27,091 nt of DNA from CAZZCP01 sp964653235 (GTDB lineage: Bacteria; Bdellovibrionota; Bdellovibrionia; Bdellovibrionales; UBA840), in the NCBI GenBank assembly GCA_964653235.1, contig CAZZCP010000028.1, positions 1 through 27,091 of the forward strand. Reading direction: 5' to 3'. This document shows positions 1 through 8,087 of the stretch, piece after piece; within the stretch, counting starts at the first letter, position 1; each line of letters starts with the position of its first letter. Both the position numbers and the translations under genes were made by a program. A model generated the notes under the pieces. The model made no database searches, was not told the DNA's origin, and saw only the letters and a program-made list of their open reading frames with translations.

Positions 1-968
1 CCCCAGTTACATTGCTGATTGATTATCAAATTGCAATTTCTACAGGAGCTATTTATTGCCTTTATATGTGCTGTTTCGTTTTTTACCTTGGCATTTACTC
101 CTCTCTTAAAGGCTACTCTGCGGCCAGATATTTTGTTTTTGCGTGGAGTTTCTTTTTGTTTGGAATGATCGTCTTACAGCTTATGAACTTTGGTATTTTA
201 CCAAGCAATTTTTTTACTGAGTACTCGATGCAAATTGGCTCAGCTCTTGAAATGCTTCTTCTTGCCTTTGCATTGGGTGAAAAATATAGAAAAGCAGTGA
301 TAGAGAGATCTCATTACGAAAAGCAGAAGGCGATAAATCAAGTAGCTCGACAAGCGGCTCATGACATTCGCTCGCCCCTTACTGCTTTGAATATAATCAC
401 TAAGAGTGGTAAACTACAAGATTCCGATGTGTCCTCTCTATTACAGGAATCAATAGATAGGATTTCAAAAATATCAGCTGACCTATTGTCTTTGACGCGT
501 CAAAAAACAGAGGAGAAAAAGATTCAAGAGATCTCTGTTTCTGAGCTCAATCGCATGATAGTTAAAGCGATTGAATTTAAAAATCGAATCAACAAAAATT
601 TGATTCAAATTCAATTGCAAAATATAAATGGTACTAAGGTTTTTGTCGATCCAGATCAGTTTATTCGAATCATTGACAATATTGTTAACAATGCTTTAGA
701 GGCAAATGATAATAATTTAAATATCGAAGTTGTTTCTCAATTTCGATATTCTCGCTATCACATCGAAATCATTGACCGTGGCAAAGGCATCCCTAAGAAG
801 GTTTTGAAAGATTTAGGCAAAAAAGAAATTTCTTTTGGTAAAGTAGAAGGAAACGGGATTGGTCTTTTGTATGCCTATCAAAAATTAAAAGTATGGAAAG
901 GGAATATACGAATTCACTCTAAAGAAACAAAAGGAACTCGTGTCGAATTGATTTTGACGGCCTCTTAA
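1..968 (+). CDS. Sensor histidine kinase, 5' partial
   Basis: The reading frame is open to the left edge of the window, so the true N-terminus lies outside; the TTG at 12 is only the first possible start inside. Residue numbers below count from that TTG. Three hydrophobic segments occupy about residues 10-90 and end in a stretch like the last helices of 7TMR-DISM sensors (IGSALEMLLLAFALGEKYR). A HisKA domain follows with the H-box AAHDIRSPLTAL (His117), then an HATPase domain with the N-box DNIVNNALEAND, the G1 box DRGKGIP (255-261) and the G2 box GNGIGL (280-285). All residues needed for ATP binding and autophosphorylation are visible, so it should be an active membrane kinase. No receiver domain is attached and no cognate regulator is adjacent. 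The signal sensed is unknown. Confidence 0.85.
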   Translation, partial: PVTLLIDYQIAISTGAIYCLYMCCFVFYLGIYSSLKGYSAARYFVFAWSFFLFGMIVLQLMNFGILPSNFFTEYSMQIGSALEMLLLAFALGEKYRKAVIERSHYEKQKAINQVARQAAHDIRSPLTALNIITKSGKLQDSDVSSLLQESIDRISKISADLLSLTRQKTEEKKIQEISVSELNRMIVKAIEFKNRINKNLIQIQLQNINGTKVFVDPDQFIRIIDNIVNNALEANDNNLNIEVVSQFRYSRYHIEIIDRGKGIPKKVLKDLGKKEISFGKVEGNGIGLLYAYQKLKVWKGNIRIHSKETKGTRVELILTAS

Positions 969-982
969 AGTATAGACTTTCT

Positions 983-1690
983 ATGGCGAGTTTTTTGACA
1001 AAATCTGAAAATATTCTTGAATGCGCTCTTCCTGTTTTTGCAGAAAATTTAAATGAAGCCGATGATTTGATTCTCTATTTGCATGGCTTTCCTGGAGCCT
1101 ATCAAAAACAAAGCTTTAAACAAAGACGAGCTGTAGATTCTTTGTACTCTGTACTAAAACCAAATCAAGCCTTTCTTTACCCTCTCTACACCCAAGATCG
1201 ACCTTTTTCACCCAGGCAGTCTTTTCAAAAGATTTTAAAAACCTTGTTTAGTCTCAATATTCGACGGCCGATCCATTTGATGGGGCAGAGCTTTGGTGCA
1301 CTATTGGCCTTGAATTTGTGTCGTGAAATTCCTGTGAGTAAAGTGTCGCTCCTTACCCCCTTTGTTGGTTATGAAGATGTAAGTATCATTGAAAATTTTG
1401 TGCGTGATTTTGCAGCAAGTCTGCCGGTCTTGATTCCTGAAGATGAAATATTAAAAGTCAGCCGCGAGATTTTGGCCCTTATGAAAGTTGCAAATCAAAG
1501 CATACAAGAAATAGAAGCAAATCTCTTACTTGCCACCAGAGATGAAAAGCTACCTATCGAAAACTTTCAAAAGCTCTTCGCTGAAATTCAAAATCCTCAA
1601 TTGAAAATTGAAGAAATAGATGCTGAGCATTCGCTGCTTGATGCAAAGAATTTAGAGACATACTTTCAGTCTGCACTCGAATGCCAATAA
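983..1690 (+). CDS. Alpha/beta hydrolase, probable esterase-like
   Basis: A 235-residue soluble protein with an alpha/beta-hydrolase layout. It has the oxyanion-hole segment LYLHGFPGAY (about 31-40), the nucleophile elbow GQSFG (Ser103), a plausible acid in LLATRDEKLP (Asp187) and the catalytic His in DAEHSLLD (His216). The length is usual for small single-domain members. The start is the ATG 14 bp after the stop of the kinase gene; no strong Shine-Dalgarno is seen there, so the two genes probably share a transcript. The substrate cannot be read from the sequence. There is no signal peptide, so it should act in the cytoplasm. The fold and triad are clear; the name is deliberately generic. Confidence 0.75.
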   Translation: MASFLTKSENILECALPVFAENLNEADDLILYLHGFPGAYQKQSFKQRRAVDSLYSVLKPNQAFLYPLYTQDRPFSPRQSFQKILKTLFSLNIRRPIHLMGQSFGALLALNLCREIPVSKVSLLTPFVGYEDVSIIENFVRDFAASLPVLIPEDEILKVSREILALMKVANQSIQEIEANLLLATRDEKLPIENFQKLFAEIQNPQLKIEEIDAEHSLLDAKNLETYFQSALECQ

Positions 1691-1772
1691 CATTAGATGT
1701 TATCGGGTATAATGCTTTTCAAAGCCTGTGACTCTAGCTAGCATCAGCTCTCATTCTGATAGTGGGAGTTTT

Positions 1773-1832
1773 ATGTCTAATCTTTCTTGGCACAAAGTTG
1801 CCGATAAAGTAACAGATTTAAAACTTATTTAA
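1773..1832 (+). CDS. Possible 19-codon leader ORF
   Basis: A short frame, MSNLSWHKVADKVTDLKLI, begins with ATG after a good Shine-Dalgarno (GTGGGAG) and ends 9 bp before the start of the next gene. It lies in the otherwise empty 1691-1841 stretch. It has no run of codons for one amino acid that would indicate classical attenuation, and no homologue is recognised. It could be a translated leader or chance; confidence is low. Confidence 0.2.
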   Translation: MSNLSWHKVADKVTDLKLI

Positions 1833-1841
1833 GGGGTATCT

Positions 1842-2678
1842 ATGTCTTATCAAGAAATTTAAAATCTAGAGAATATAGAAGAAACGAGAAAACAAATTCA
1901 CCATGCGGCTCAAATTCTAGCCGTAGTCGCAAATGCTTTTGTTGAAAAACAAGATGATGATGGGCAAAGTAACTTCTCTTGGAACATTGAGGAGAATTGT
2001 TTTGAAACTCGAACTTTCGCCGGTTCAGTGAGCAATTTGAAGATTCAATTGGATATAAAAAATGCCAAAATTCTTTTTGATCGAAATAGAGAGAAAAAAG
2101 AGATCTCATTGCATGCTCGTAGTCTAGGAGAAGTGGAAAATTTTATCAGCAGGGAGCTACAAGAAGTGGGTTTGCGTGCCACCGAAGTGGCTTGGCAGCC
2201 GTCCTATGATGTTCCGGCGCATAAAGTAGAAGAGCGCAAGACTTTATTTGATTTGGATGAAAAAGCTCTCTCAACACTGAGTGATCTGTTTCAAAATGCC
2301 TTTTTACTTTTAAAGGCTTTTGAGAGTTCTGAAAAGGCAAGTGAGACCAGATGTTGGCCACATCACTTTGATGTTGGCAACCTAATCTTACTTGGTGAAA
2401 AAGTAAATGATGAGCAAGCTTCTGTGGGACTTGGTTTTTCTCCAGGTGATGATACCTATTCTCTTCCTTATTTTTATGTAAGCCCTTGGCCTTATCCTGC
2501 TAAAGAAAAATTAAAAAGTTTAATCTTGGGGCATTGGCATACCGAGAATTTTACTTCAGCGATTTTAGAGATTTCTGAAATTTTAGAGAGCTCACAACAG
2601 ATGCAAGAGATTCAAAAGTTTTTATTTATGGCTTTAGAGTCAAGTAAAAGCTCCCTCACAAGCGAGGAGAGAAAATGA
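1842..2678 (+). pseudogene. DUF5996-like protein gene with in-frame stop at codon 7
   Basis: A good ribosome site (AAGGGG) precedes ATG 1842, which reads MSYQEI and then TAA at 1860-1862. The same frame then runs open to 2678. The region between the stop and the first later usable start (GTG 2028) reads as normal protein (ENIEETRKQIHHAAQILAVV), so the gene very probably began at 1842 and a CAA to TAA change gives the stop. The C-terminal part carries RCWPHHFDVG, GLGFSPGDDTYS and FYVSPWPYP, which resemble the DUF5996 family of unknown function. Translation from 2028 would give 216 residues lacking the N-terminal third. The 3' end overlaps the next ATG, so disruption could also affect expression of the downstream gene. 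A base-call error is an equal possibility. Confidence 0.6.
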
Positions 2679-4285
2679 AAAAAGTTGCATTAATAAAATG
2701 GGATGAACTGCAAGATCGAAAACCCAGCTATGCCCTGGTGGTCGAAGTGGATTTGGTTGTAACTCGCTTTGATGAAAATGTATCAGTTCTCTATGGGCGC
2801 TGCCTGCATCGAGGAGCTCTCATGGCAGATGGTCATGTTGAAGGTCAAAATCTAATTTGCGGAGTTCACGGTTGGGACTATCGCCTCGATACTGGGGTAA
2901 GTGAGTATGCCAACTCTGAGGTATTGCATCGATTTTCTTCATGGATTGAAGATGGACAGGTTTGGGTTGATGAAGATGAGATCCAATCTTGGGCAGATGA
3001 GCACCCTCAGCCCTTTCGCAGAGACGAATATCTTGGCCTTTATCAAGATCCACATGCCACTGAAGAAGAGCCCTACAATCATTTTATTCAACAGCTAGCT
3101 CGTGAAGGCTTGAGTCGTTTAGGTCATCACGGACCAGTGGATGCAATGGGCGTTGAGCGCAATGAGCTTCCCACTTGGGACAGCATTCAAGTCATCACGG
3201 CGCAGTTGGCAAAACCACCGCTCTTAGATGATGAAGAAGTAAAAACCGATGTCGTTATAGGTCCTACTTCCCAAAAGCCTCTAAAACTCGAGATCCCACT
3301 CTTTGTATCTGATATGAGTTTTGGAGCCCTTTCTGAAGAAGCAAAAATTGCGCTGGCGATGGGAGCCGAAATGTCGGGTACCGGCATTTGTAGTGGTGAG
3401 GGAGGAATGCTTCCAGAAGAACAAGGGGCAAACTCACGTTATTTTTATGAACTGGCCTCTGGGCGCTTTGGCTATAGTTTAGATAAAGTAAAAAAATGTC
3501 AGGCCTTTCACTTTAAAGGCGGGCAGGGAGCTAAAACAGGTACAGGTGGCCATCTTCCTGGAGAAAAGGTCAAAGGCAAAATTGCTAAAGTTCGAGGCTT
3601 AAATGAAGGTGAGGCGGCTATTTCTCCTTCGCGTTTTCCGGAGTGGACGACAGTTTCACAAATCAAAGAGTTTGCAGAGATGTTAAAACAAGAAACTGGC
3701 GGCATTCCGATTGGCTACAAGTTATCCGCTCAGCATATTGAGAAAGATATTGATGCTGCTCTCGAAGTGGGAATGAATTATATTATTCTCGATGGCCGTG
3801 GAGGTGGAACGGGAGCGGCACCTCTTTTGTTTCGCAACAATATTTCGGTCCCAACAATTCCTGCACTTGCAAGAGCTCGTCGACACTTAGATGCAAGCGA
3901 TAGAAAAGACGTCAGTTTGATCATCACCGGAGGACTTCGAGTGCCTGCCGATTTTGTCAAAGTACTTGCACTTGGAGCTGATGCCATTGCTGTTTCTAAT
4001 TCTGCGCTTCAGGCTATTGGTTGCCTTGGTATGAGGGCATGTCATTCGAACAATTGTCCTGTGGGAATTGCTACCCAGAAAGATCATTTGCGTAAAAGGT
4101 TGATCATTGAGGAATCTGCGAAACGACTTAAGAACTTTTTTGCGGCATCTACCGAGTTAATGCAAGTTCTTGCCCGCGCTTGTGGTCACCGTCACCTAAA
4201 TGAGTTTGAATTGGAAGACTTGATTACCTTTGATAAGCACATGAGTGATTTAAGTGGAGTGGCTTTTGCCGGGGTTCGACAGTGA
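2675..4285 (+). CDS. Rieske [2Fe-2S] / FMN-binding glutamate synthase-like fusion protein
   Basis: A 536-residue protein in two parts. Residues 1-105 form a Rieske domain with the ligand pairs CLH (Cys43, His45) and CGVH (Cys62, His65). Residues about 150-520 match the FMN/3Fe-4S synthase domain of glutamate synthase (GltB central region): FVSDMSFGALS, FKGGQGAKTGTGGHLPG, ILDGRGGGTGAAP, ITGGLRVPADF and the cluster motif Cys450-x5-Cys456-x4-Cys461. The glutaminase domain and the C-terminal beta-helix of full GltB are absent, so ordinary glutamine-dependent glutamate synthesis is not implied. The Rieske part probably passes electrons to FMN or the 3Fe-4S cluster. The ATG overlaps the preceding stop and follows GAGGAGAG. 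The next gene starts within its stop codon, so at least three genes are translationally coupled. Domain calls are firm; the reaction is unknown. Confidence 0.85.
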   Translation: MKKVALIKWDELQDRKPSYALVVEVDLVVTRFDENVSVLYGRCLHRGALMADGHVEGQNLICGVHGWDYRLDTGVSEYANSEVLHRFSSWIEDGQVWVDEDEIQSWADEHPQPFRRDEYLGLYQDPHATEEEPYNHFIQQLAREGLSRLGHHGPVDAMGVERNELPTWDSIQVITAQLAKPPLLDDEEVKTDVVIGPTSQKPLKLEIPLFVSDMSFGALSEEAKIALAMGAEMSGTGICSGEGGMLPEEQGANSRYFYELASGRFGYSLDKVKKCQAFHFKGGQGAKTGTGGHLPGEKVKGKIAKVRGLNEGEAAISPSRFPEWTTVSQIKEFAEMLKQETGGIPIGYKLSAQHIEKDIDAALEVGMNYIILDGRGGGTGAAPLLFRNNISVPTIPALARARRHLDASDRKDVSLIITGGLRVPADFVKVLALGADAIAVSNSALQAIGCLGMRACHSNNCPVGIATQKDHLRKRLIIEESAKRLKNFFAASTELMQVLARACGHRHLNEFELEDLITFDKHMSDLSGVAFAGVRQ

Positions 4286-4479
4286 GCTTGTTGTGGGCCG
4301 AGATTTTAGTCGCTCTGATAGGACTTTATCTAAGTATTGGTTTTTTATTTTCACTATTCTTTTGCTTTAAAAAACTAGATCAATTTGATCCTGCAGCAAA
4401 GCATAGTAGCAAACTACTTCGTCTGATGCTTGTTCCTGGTACAAGTCTTCTATGGCCTTTTGTTATTTGGGTGCTATGA
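4282..4479 (+). CDS. Small two-helix membrane protein
   Basis: A 65-residue protein starting at GTG, which overlaps the TGA of the Rieske-GltB gene. It has an N-terminal transmembrane helix (about 5-27), a short loop with the pattern LDQFDPAAKHSSKLLRLML, and a second hydrophobic stretch (LVPGTSLLWPFVIWVL). The DPAA...LLRL...PG...WP pattern resembles small conserved membrane proteins I recall from Bacteroidetes and proteobacteria, though I cannot give a family number. Its stop overlaps the next start (ATGA). The very tight coupling suggests it anchors or serves the Rieske flavoprotein at the inner membrane; that is inference. Confidence 0.6.
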   Translation: MSLLWAEILVALIGLYLSIGFLFSLFFCFKKLDQFDPAAKHSSKLLRLMLVPGTSLLWPFVIWVL

Positions 4480-4745
4480 AACCAGGTGAGGGAAAGACCC
4501 ATAAGTCTTGCGCTATACTTTGTCTAAAAGGCGGTATTCCCCCCATGTTTGTGACTCAGAGAGCGGGCAAAAAGTCCTACTATCTCGTCACCGATCGCTC
4601 TGGAGAGCCTATTCGGGATCCCATTTTAAAATATGTCGGAGACAGCATCACAGTTTCTGGAGAAGTTCTGGAGCTTGAGGATTTGAAAATCTTTCAGATC
4701 GATGTTTCTAGTATTCAAAGAAGAAGCCTGGCACAGAAAGAGTAA
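4476..4745 (+). CDS. Small conserved protein with SCAxxCLKGGIPP motif
   Basis: An 89-residue protein. I chose ATG 4476, whose ATGA overlaps the preceding stop, over an in-frame ATG at 4452 that would intrude into the upstream gene. The segment HKSCAILCLKGGIPPMFV (about 9-26) has two Cys and looks like a conserved functional motif; the rest (VGDSITVSGEVLELEDLKIFQID) looks like a small beta-barrel such as an OB fold. It is the last gene of the cluster with the DUF5996-like, Rieske-GltB and membrane proteins. The function is unknown. The paired cysteines could bind a metal or form a disulphide; I cannot tell which compartment it occupies, as there is no clear signal peptide. Confidence 0.6.
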   Translation: MKPGEGKTHKSCAILCLKGGIPPMFVTQRAGKKSYYLVTDRSGEPIRDPILKYVGDSITVSGEVLELEDLKIFQIDVSSIQRRSLAQKE

Positions 4746-4832
4746 AAAGGTGATTCTTTTTTGCAATTTTTTCTCTAGATTTTACTCTATTGCCTCTTCT
4801 CAGGATTAGAGAAGGTACACCTTATTGCTAAT

Positions 4833-4868
4833 AGAAGAGATATGTTTCCATATCTTCTTTTAGTTTTT
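4833..4868. terminator. Possible terminator between convergent genes
   Basis: The arms GATATG / CATATC enclose TTTC and extend by AGAA / TTCT across a two-base bulge. A T-rich run (TTTAGTTTTT) follows. It lies in the 140-bp gap between the ends of the convergent genes at 4745 and 4886. The stem is AT-rich, so strength is uncertain. Confidence 0.4.
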
Positions 4869-4885
4869 ATCTACGCCTCATTTGC

Positions 4886-6406
4886 TTACGCGCATTTTAT
4901 GCCTCTGGCATAGTTGTTTTGTGAAAGCCGTTCAACTTTATGCAATAGATCTTTAATTCGGTAAGGTTTGCCTAAAAGCTCAATTGGATTGGGAAAATCA
5001 TCAACATTAAAATCCTCAAGATATCCTGAAGCAATGATTATTTTAATAGATGGATTCCATTTAGCCACACTCTCTACCAAGTCTTTTCCAGAAAGTTTAG
5101 GCATGCTCAAGTCAGTAACTAGTAAGTCAATATCAGATGAATGATTCTGAATGTATTGGGATGCTTCAATAGAATCGTAAAAACTCTTGGTCATATGGCC
5201 TTTTTCTTTTAGTACCTCTTCGCACATAATAGCAATTTCTGGTTCATCATCCACCACGACAATATTTAAAAGTGAAGCCTTCTCTGAAAGTTTGTCTTGT
5301 TGTTTTAAGTCCAATCCTTCTGCCTTTTTCGGCTGCAAATCCAAACTGTATGGTAAACTAATGATTACTTTTGTACCCATATCTTTTTTTGAATAGATTT
5401 GTAAGTTTCCCTCATGCATTTCAATTACTCTTTTAACTACAGATAAGCCAAGACCTGTTCCCGATCCTTTTTTTTTGGTGGAGTAAAATGGGTCATAAAC
5501 TTTTTTGAGAATTTCTTTTTCAATGCCTGGTCCATTGTCAGAAAAACTCATGATGATTCTTTGATCTCTGTCGTTTAAAAGCTCGATTTCCAATTTTGCA
5601 TTTTTTTCTTTCACTGCTTGGATTGCATTGTTACAGATATTCAGAATGATTTGTCCTATCTGGTCAGCGCTACCATGAATTATGCAAGAGTCACCCAAGT
5701 AGTTTTTCAGTTCAATTTCAACATCGGGATTCATAGTTTTTTTTATGATTAAAAGATTGTCTTTTAAAACTTGAATCAGATCGAAGTCTTCAAAAATTTC
5801 TTCTATCGAGTTTCCAAAGGTAAGAATTTTATTTACATTGTGTTTCCCTCTCACAATGTAGGAGTGAGCCACTTCAATTGTGTTACTTCTCTCTTGTGGA
5901 CTTAGATTTTCTTTCTTCATTTTTTCAAAGGCATGAAAAATTCCTTGAAAAATATTGTTAAACTCATGAGATATACCAGAGCCCAATAGATTCATTTCTT
6001 TTTCTTTTTGCGCTTTTTGTTCTTTTATAATCCAGTCTTTTTCTCTTTCAAAATCTTCATGGATTCGATCACAAAATTGATTGATTTGTTTTTCAAGAGA
6101 ATGCCATTCTTTAAATTTAGATTTCGACTCAAAGTTTTGGCTTTTAATATTTTTAAGATTTAGCTTTGAAAAGTAGTTCTGGATTTTAGAAAAATTGTCC
6201 TTAAAAAGATAAGAAACAAAATAAGAAAATATAAAGCTTTGTATAATACAGAAAATGAAAAGTATAAGGCCAGCTTGTGAACTCCATTCTAGTTTTAAAA
6301 AAGAGAATGCAATTGAGTTAAGTGAAAATGTAAAAAAAAATGTAAATAATAATTTACCAAGTAAACTTGCACGAAATTGATTCAAAGAAGTGATGAGTTT
6401 ATTCAT
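4886..6406 (-). CDS. Hybrid sensor histidine kinase with C-terminal receiver
   Basis: A 506-residue membrane protein. Two hydrophobic helices lie at about 15-37 and 45-68, with almost no periplasmic loop, followed by a coiled linker (about 95-140). The kinase core has the H-box SGISHEFNNIFQGI (His147), the N-box ICNNAIQAV, the G1 box DNGPGI and the G2 box GSGTGLGLSVV. A complete receiver domain follows: acidic pair Asp386-Asp387, phosphoacceptor Asp432 in VTDLSMP, and Lys480 in GKPY. All catalytic residues are present. The ATG has an upstream AGGATAT ribosome site. It follows the UPF0045 gene by about 50 bp on the same strand, at the end of a run of signalling genes. With almost no external domain it probably senses membrane or cytoplasmic cues. 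Confidence 0.88.
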   Translation of the reverse strand: MNKLITSLNQFRASLLGKLLFTFFFTFSLNSIAFSFLKLEWSSQAGLILFIFCIIQSFIFSYFVSYLFKDNFSKIQNYFSKLNLKNIKSQNFESKSKFKEWHSLEKQINQFCDRIHEDFEREKDWIIKEQKAQKEKEMNLLGSGISHEFNNIFQGIFHAFEKMKKENLSPQERSNTIEVAHSYIVRGKHNVNKILTFGNSIEEIFEDFDLIQVLKDNLLIIKKTMNPDVEIELKNYLGDSCIIHGSADQIGQIILNICNNAIQAVKEKNAKLEIELLNDRDQRIIMSFSDNGPGIEKEILKKVYDPFYSTKKKGSGTGLGLSVVKRVIEMHEGNLQIYSKKDMGTKVIISLPYSLDLQPKKAEGLDLKQQDKLSEKASLLNIVVVDDEPEIAIMCEEVLKEKGHMTKSFYDSIEASQYIQNHSSDIDLLVTDLSMPKLSGKDLVESVAKWNPSIKIIIASGYLEDFNVDDFPNPIELLGKPYRIKDLLHKVERLSQNNYARGIKCA

Positions 6407-6459
6407 TTGAATATCCTATCGGTTCGTTATGACACTAATATAAGGAATAGTTTAGAAAC

Positions 6460-6759
6460 TTAGGGTAAAAGTTGGATGACGCTTTCAATCTTGTCTTCCA
6501 TACTTTGGTCTTTGTCTGTTCTTGTTCCCAAACGAATAGAAGAAGAGAGCCTTGCAACTCCTTTTTCATGAAGCTCTTCGTGTATGGTCTTAAGAACATT
6601 CATTACTTCATCCCAAGAACCTTCGATGTTGGTTCCATAAGAGTGCATTTTATACTTTAGGCTTGAGTTTTTTAGTATTTTTTGTGTCTCTGCTATCCAT
6701 TTAGAAACCGAAGTTCCTTCACCAATAGGGATCACACATAAATCCATAATTACATTCAT
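6460..6759 (-). CDS. UPF0045 / MTH1187-type thiamine-binding-like protein
   Basis: A 99-residue protein with the typical opening MNVIMDLCVIPIGEGTSVSKWI and the segment YKMHSYGTNIEGSWDEVMNVLKTIHEELHEKG seen in the MTH1187/YkoF-like family, small ferredoxin-fold proteins some of which bind thiamine pyrimidines. I chose ATG 6759, one base after the stop of the cNMP/EAL gene, because it matches the family start; an upstream in-frame ATG (6786) would lie inside that gene. It is almost certainly co-translated with the phosphodiesterase. The association with c-di-GMP signalling is unexplained. Confidence 0.75.
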   Translation of the reverse strand: MNVIMDLCVIPIGEGTSVSKWIAETQKILKNSSLKYKMHSYGTNIEGSWDEVMNVLKTIHEELHEKGVARLSSSIRLGTRTDKDQSMEDKIESVIQLLP

Positions 6760-6760
6760 A

Positions 6761-7996
6761 TTAAGCAGCTTTCTTTGCCTGTTCATTCAGCCAGCGAATA
6801 ATTTCTTCAACCGGAAGCGGCTTAGAGAATAAGTAACCTTGTGCATAAGGGCAACGAAAATTTCTTAACATTTGAAGGTGTTCGTCGGTTTCTACGCCTT
6901 CGGCAATCACAGGAATATTTAAACCTTTTGCCATCTTAATCATATTTTCAACAATAACACGCATTTTTGGGTTCTCTTCTACTTTTCGCGTAAAACTCTT
7001 ATCGATTTTTATATTGTCGACATCGTAATTACTAATATAGCCAAGACTTGAGTAGCCAGTACCAAAGTCATCTAATGCGATTGAAAATCCTTTTTTTCTA
7101 CATTTTGCAATCCAGTCTTCAACTTGCTTTCCTTCTACTAAAATTCTTTCAGTGATCTCAAGCTTGATTTGTCGTTTATTGATTTGATATTTCTCTGCGT
7201 AATCTTGTATGACTTTAAAAAATAAAGGATCTTGCAATTGTCTACCTGAGATATTGATACTTACAAAGTATTGATCATCGAGCATTTGATTGTTTTTAAC
7301 CTGGTCACGAATTTTTGCTGTATTTTTTAAAGCTTCTTCTAAAATCCAATGCCCCATTGGTATAATCAGAGATGTTTCTTCGGCAATACTCATAAATATG
7401 TCAGGTCGAACCATACCACGAGTAGGGCTGTTCCAACGAATCAAACATTCAAAGCCAGCAACTTTATCAGTTTGAAGATTCATGATGGGCTGTTGGTATA
7501 GTAAAAAGTCTTTTGATTCTAAGGCATGTTGCAATTCAGCTTCAAACTTAATTTTAGAGATAACACTATCTTTTTCTTTCTTTTCTTTACGAGTTAGACG
7601 AATGACTTTATCGTGAGTATCAAGAAGAGATTCTTGTCTCAGGGCATAGGATTTTTTTAGATTCTCTCGATTTCGTTTTAGAAGCATCGTAATCATAAGT
7701 CTGACAATTGGGTCTGAATTATTGACTCTCTCAAGCAGTTGATCTGATGAAACAGTACTCAAGGTGGTTTCTTCAATTGAAACAGCAGAGGCTGAGCGAT
7801 TTGCTCCATCTAAAATTGACATTTCACCAAAAATTTCACCAGCTCTCAAAACGGCGATCGTAGAGCGATCGGCACCTTCGCCGATATAGATTTCAATACT
7901 TCCTTTCTCGATGACATACGCAGTATCGCCTTGATCACCTTCAAGAAAAATGACTTCACCCTGCTGAGCAATAAGTTTTGATCCCGTTTTATGCAT
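6761..7996 (-). CDS. Cyclic-nucleotide-binding domain + EAL domain c-di-GMP phosphodiesterase
   Basis: A 411-residue soluble protein. Residues 1-110 form a CRP-like cNMP-binding domain with the phosphate-binding cassette GEIFGEMSILDGANRSASAVS. Residues about 150-405 form an EAL domain. Its metal and substrate residues are present: ECL at 183-185 (an EAL variant with Glu kept), Asn248 in SINISGRQL, Glu280/Glu283 in LEITE, the pair Asp309-Asp310 in ALDDFGTGYS, and Glu366 in IAEGVET. It therefore looks catalytically competent, hydrolysing c-di-GMP under control of a bound cyclic nucleotide. It follows the receiver-TPR gene (91 bp gap) and is coupled to the UPF0045 gene. An AGGAATA ribosome site precedes the ATG. 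The nucleotide bound by the N-terminal domain cannot be decided. Confidence 0.9.
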   Translation of the reverse strand: MHKTGSKLIAQQGEVIFLEGDQGDTAYVIEKGSIEIYIGEGADRSTIAVLRAGEIFGEMSILDGANRSASAVSIEETTLSTVSSDQLLERVNNSDPIVRLMITMLLKRNRENLKKSYALRQESLLDTHDKVIRLTRKEKKEKDSVISKIKFEAELQHALESKDFLLYQQPIMNLQTDKVAGFECLIRWNSPTRGMVRPDIFMSIAEETSLIIPMGHWILEEALKNTAKIRDQVKNNQMLDDQYFVSINISGRQLQDPLFFKVIQDYAEKYQINKRQIKLEITERILVEGKQVEDWIAKCRKKGFSIALDDFGTGYSSLGYISNYDVDNIKIDKSFTRKVEENPKMRVIVENMIKMAKGLNIPVIAEGVETDEHLQMLRNFRCPYAQGYLFSKPLPVEEIIRWLNEQAKKAA

Positions 7997-8087
7997 TGAT
8001 ATTCCTATATCTCGTAATTCATTCGGTGTAATACAGTTTAAGGATTAAGATTTTGATAAAAGTCTAGAGTTTAGTCAGGTCTAGTTT

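Noticed and set aside
1686..1704. Hairpin ATAACAT-TAG-ATGTTAT at the end of the alpha/beta hydrolase gene
   Set aside because: The stem is AT-rich, and no T run follows, so I do not call it a terminator.
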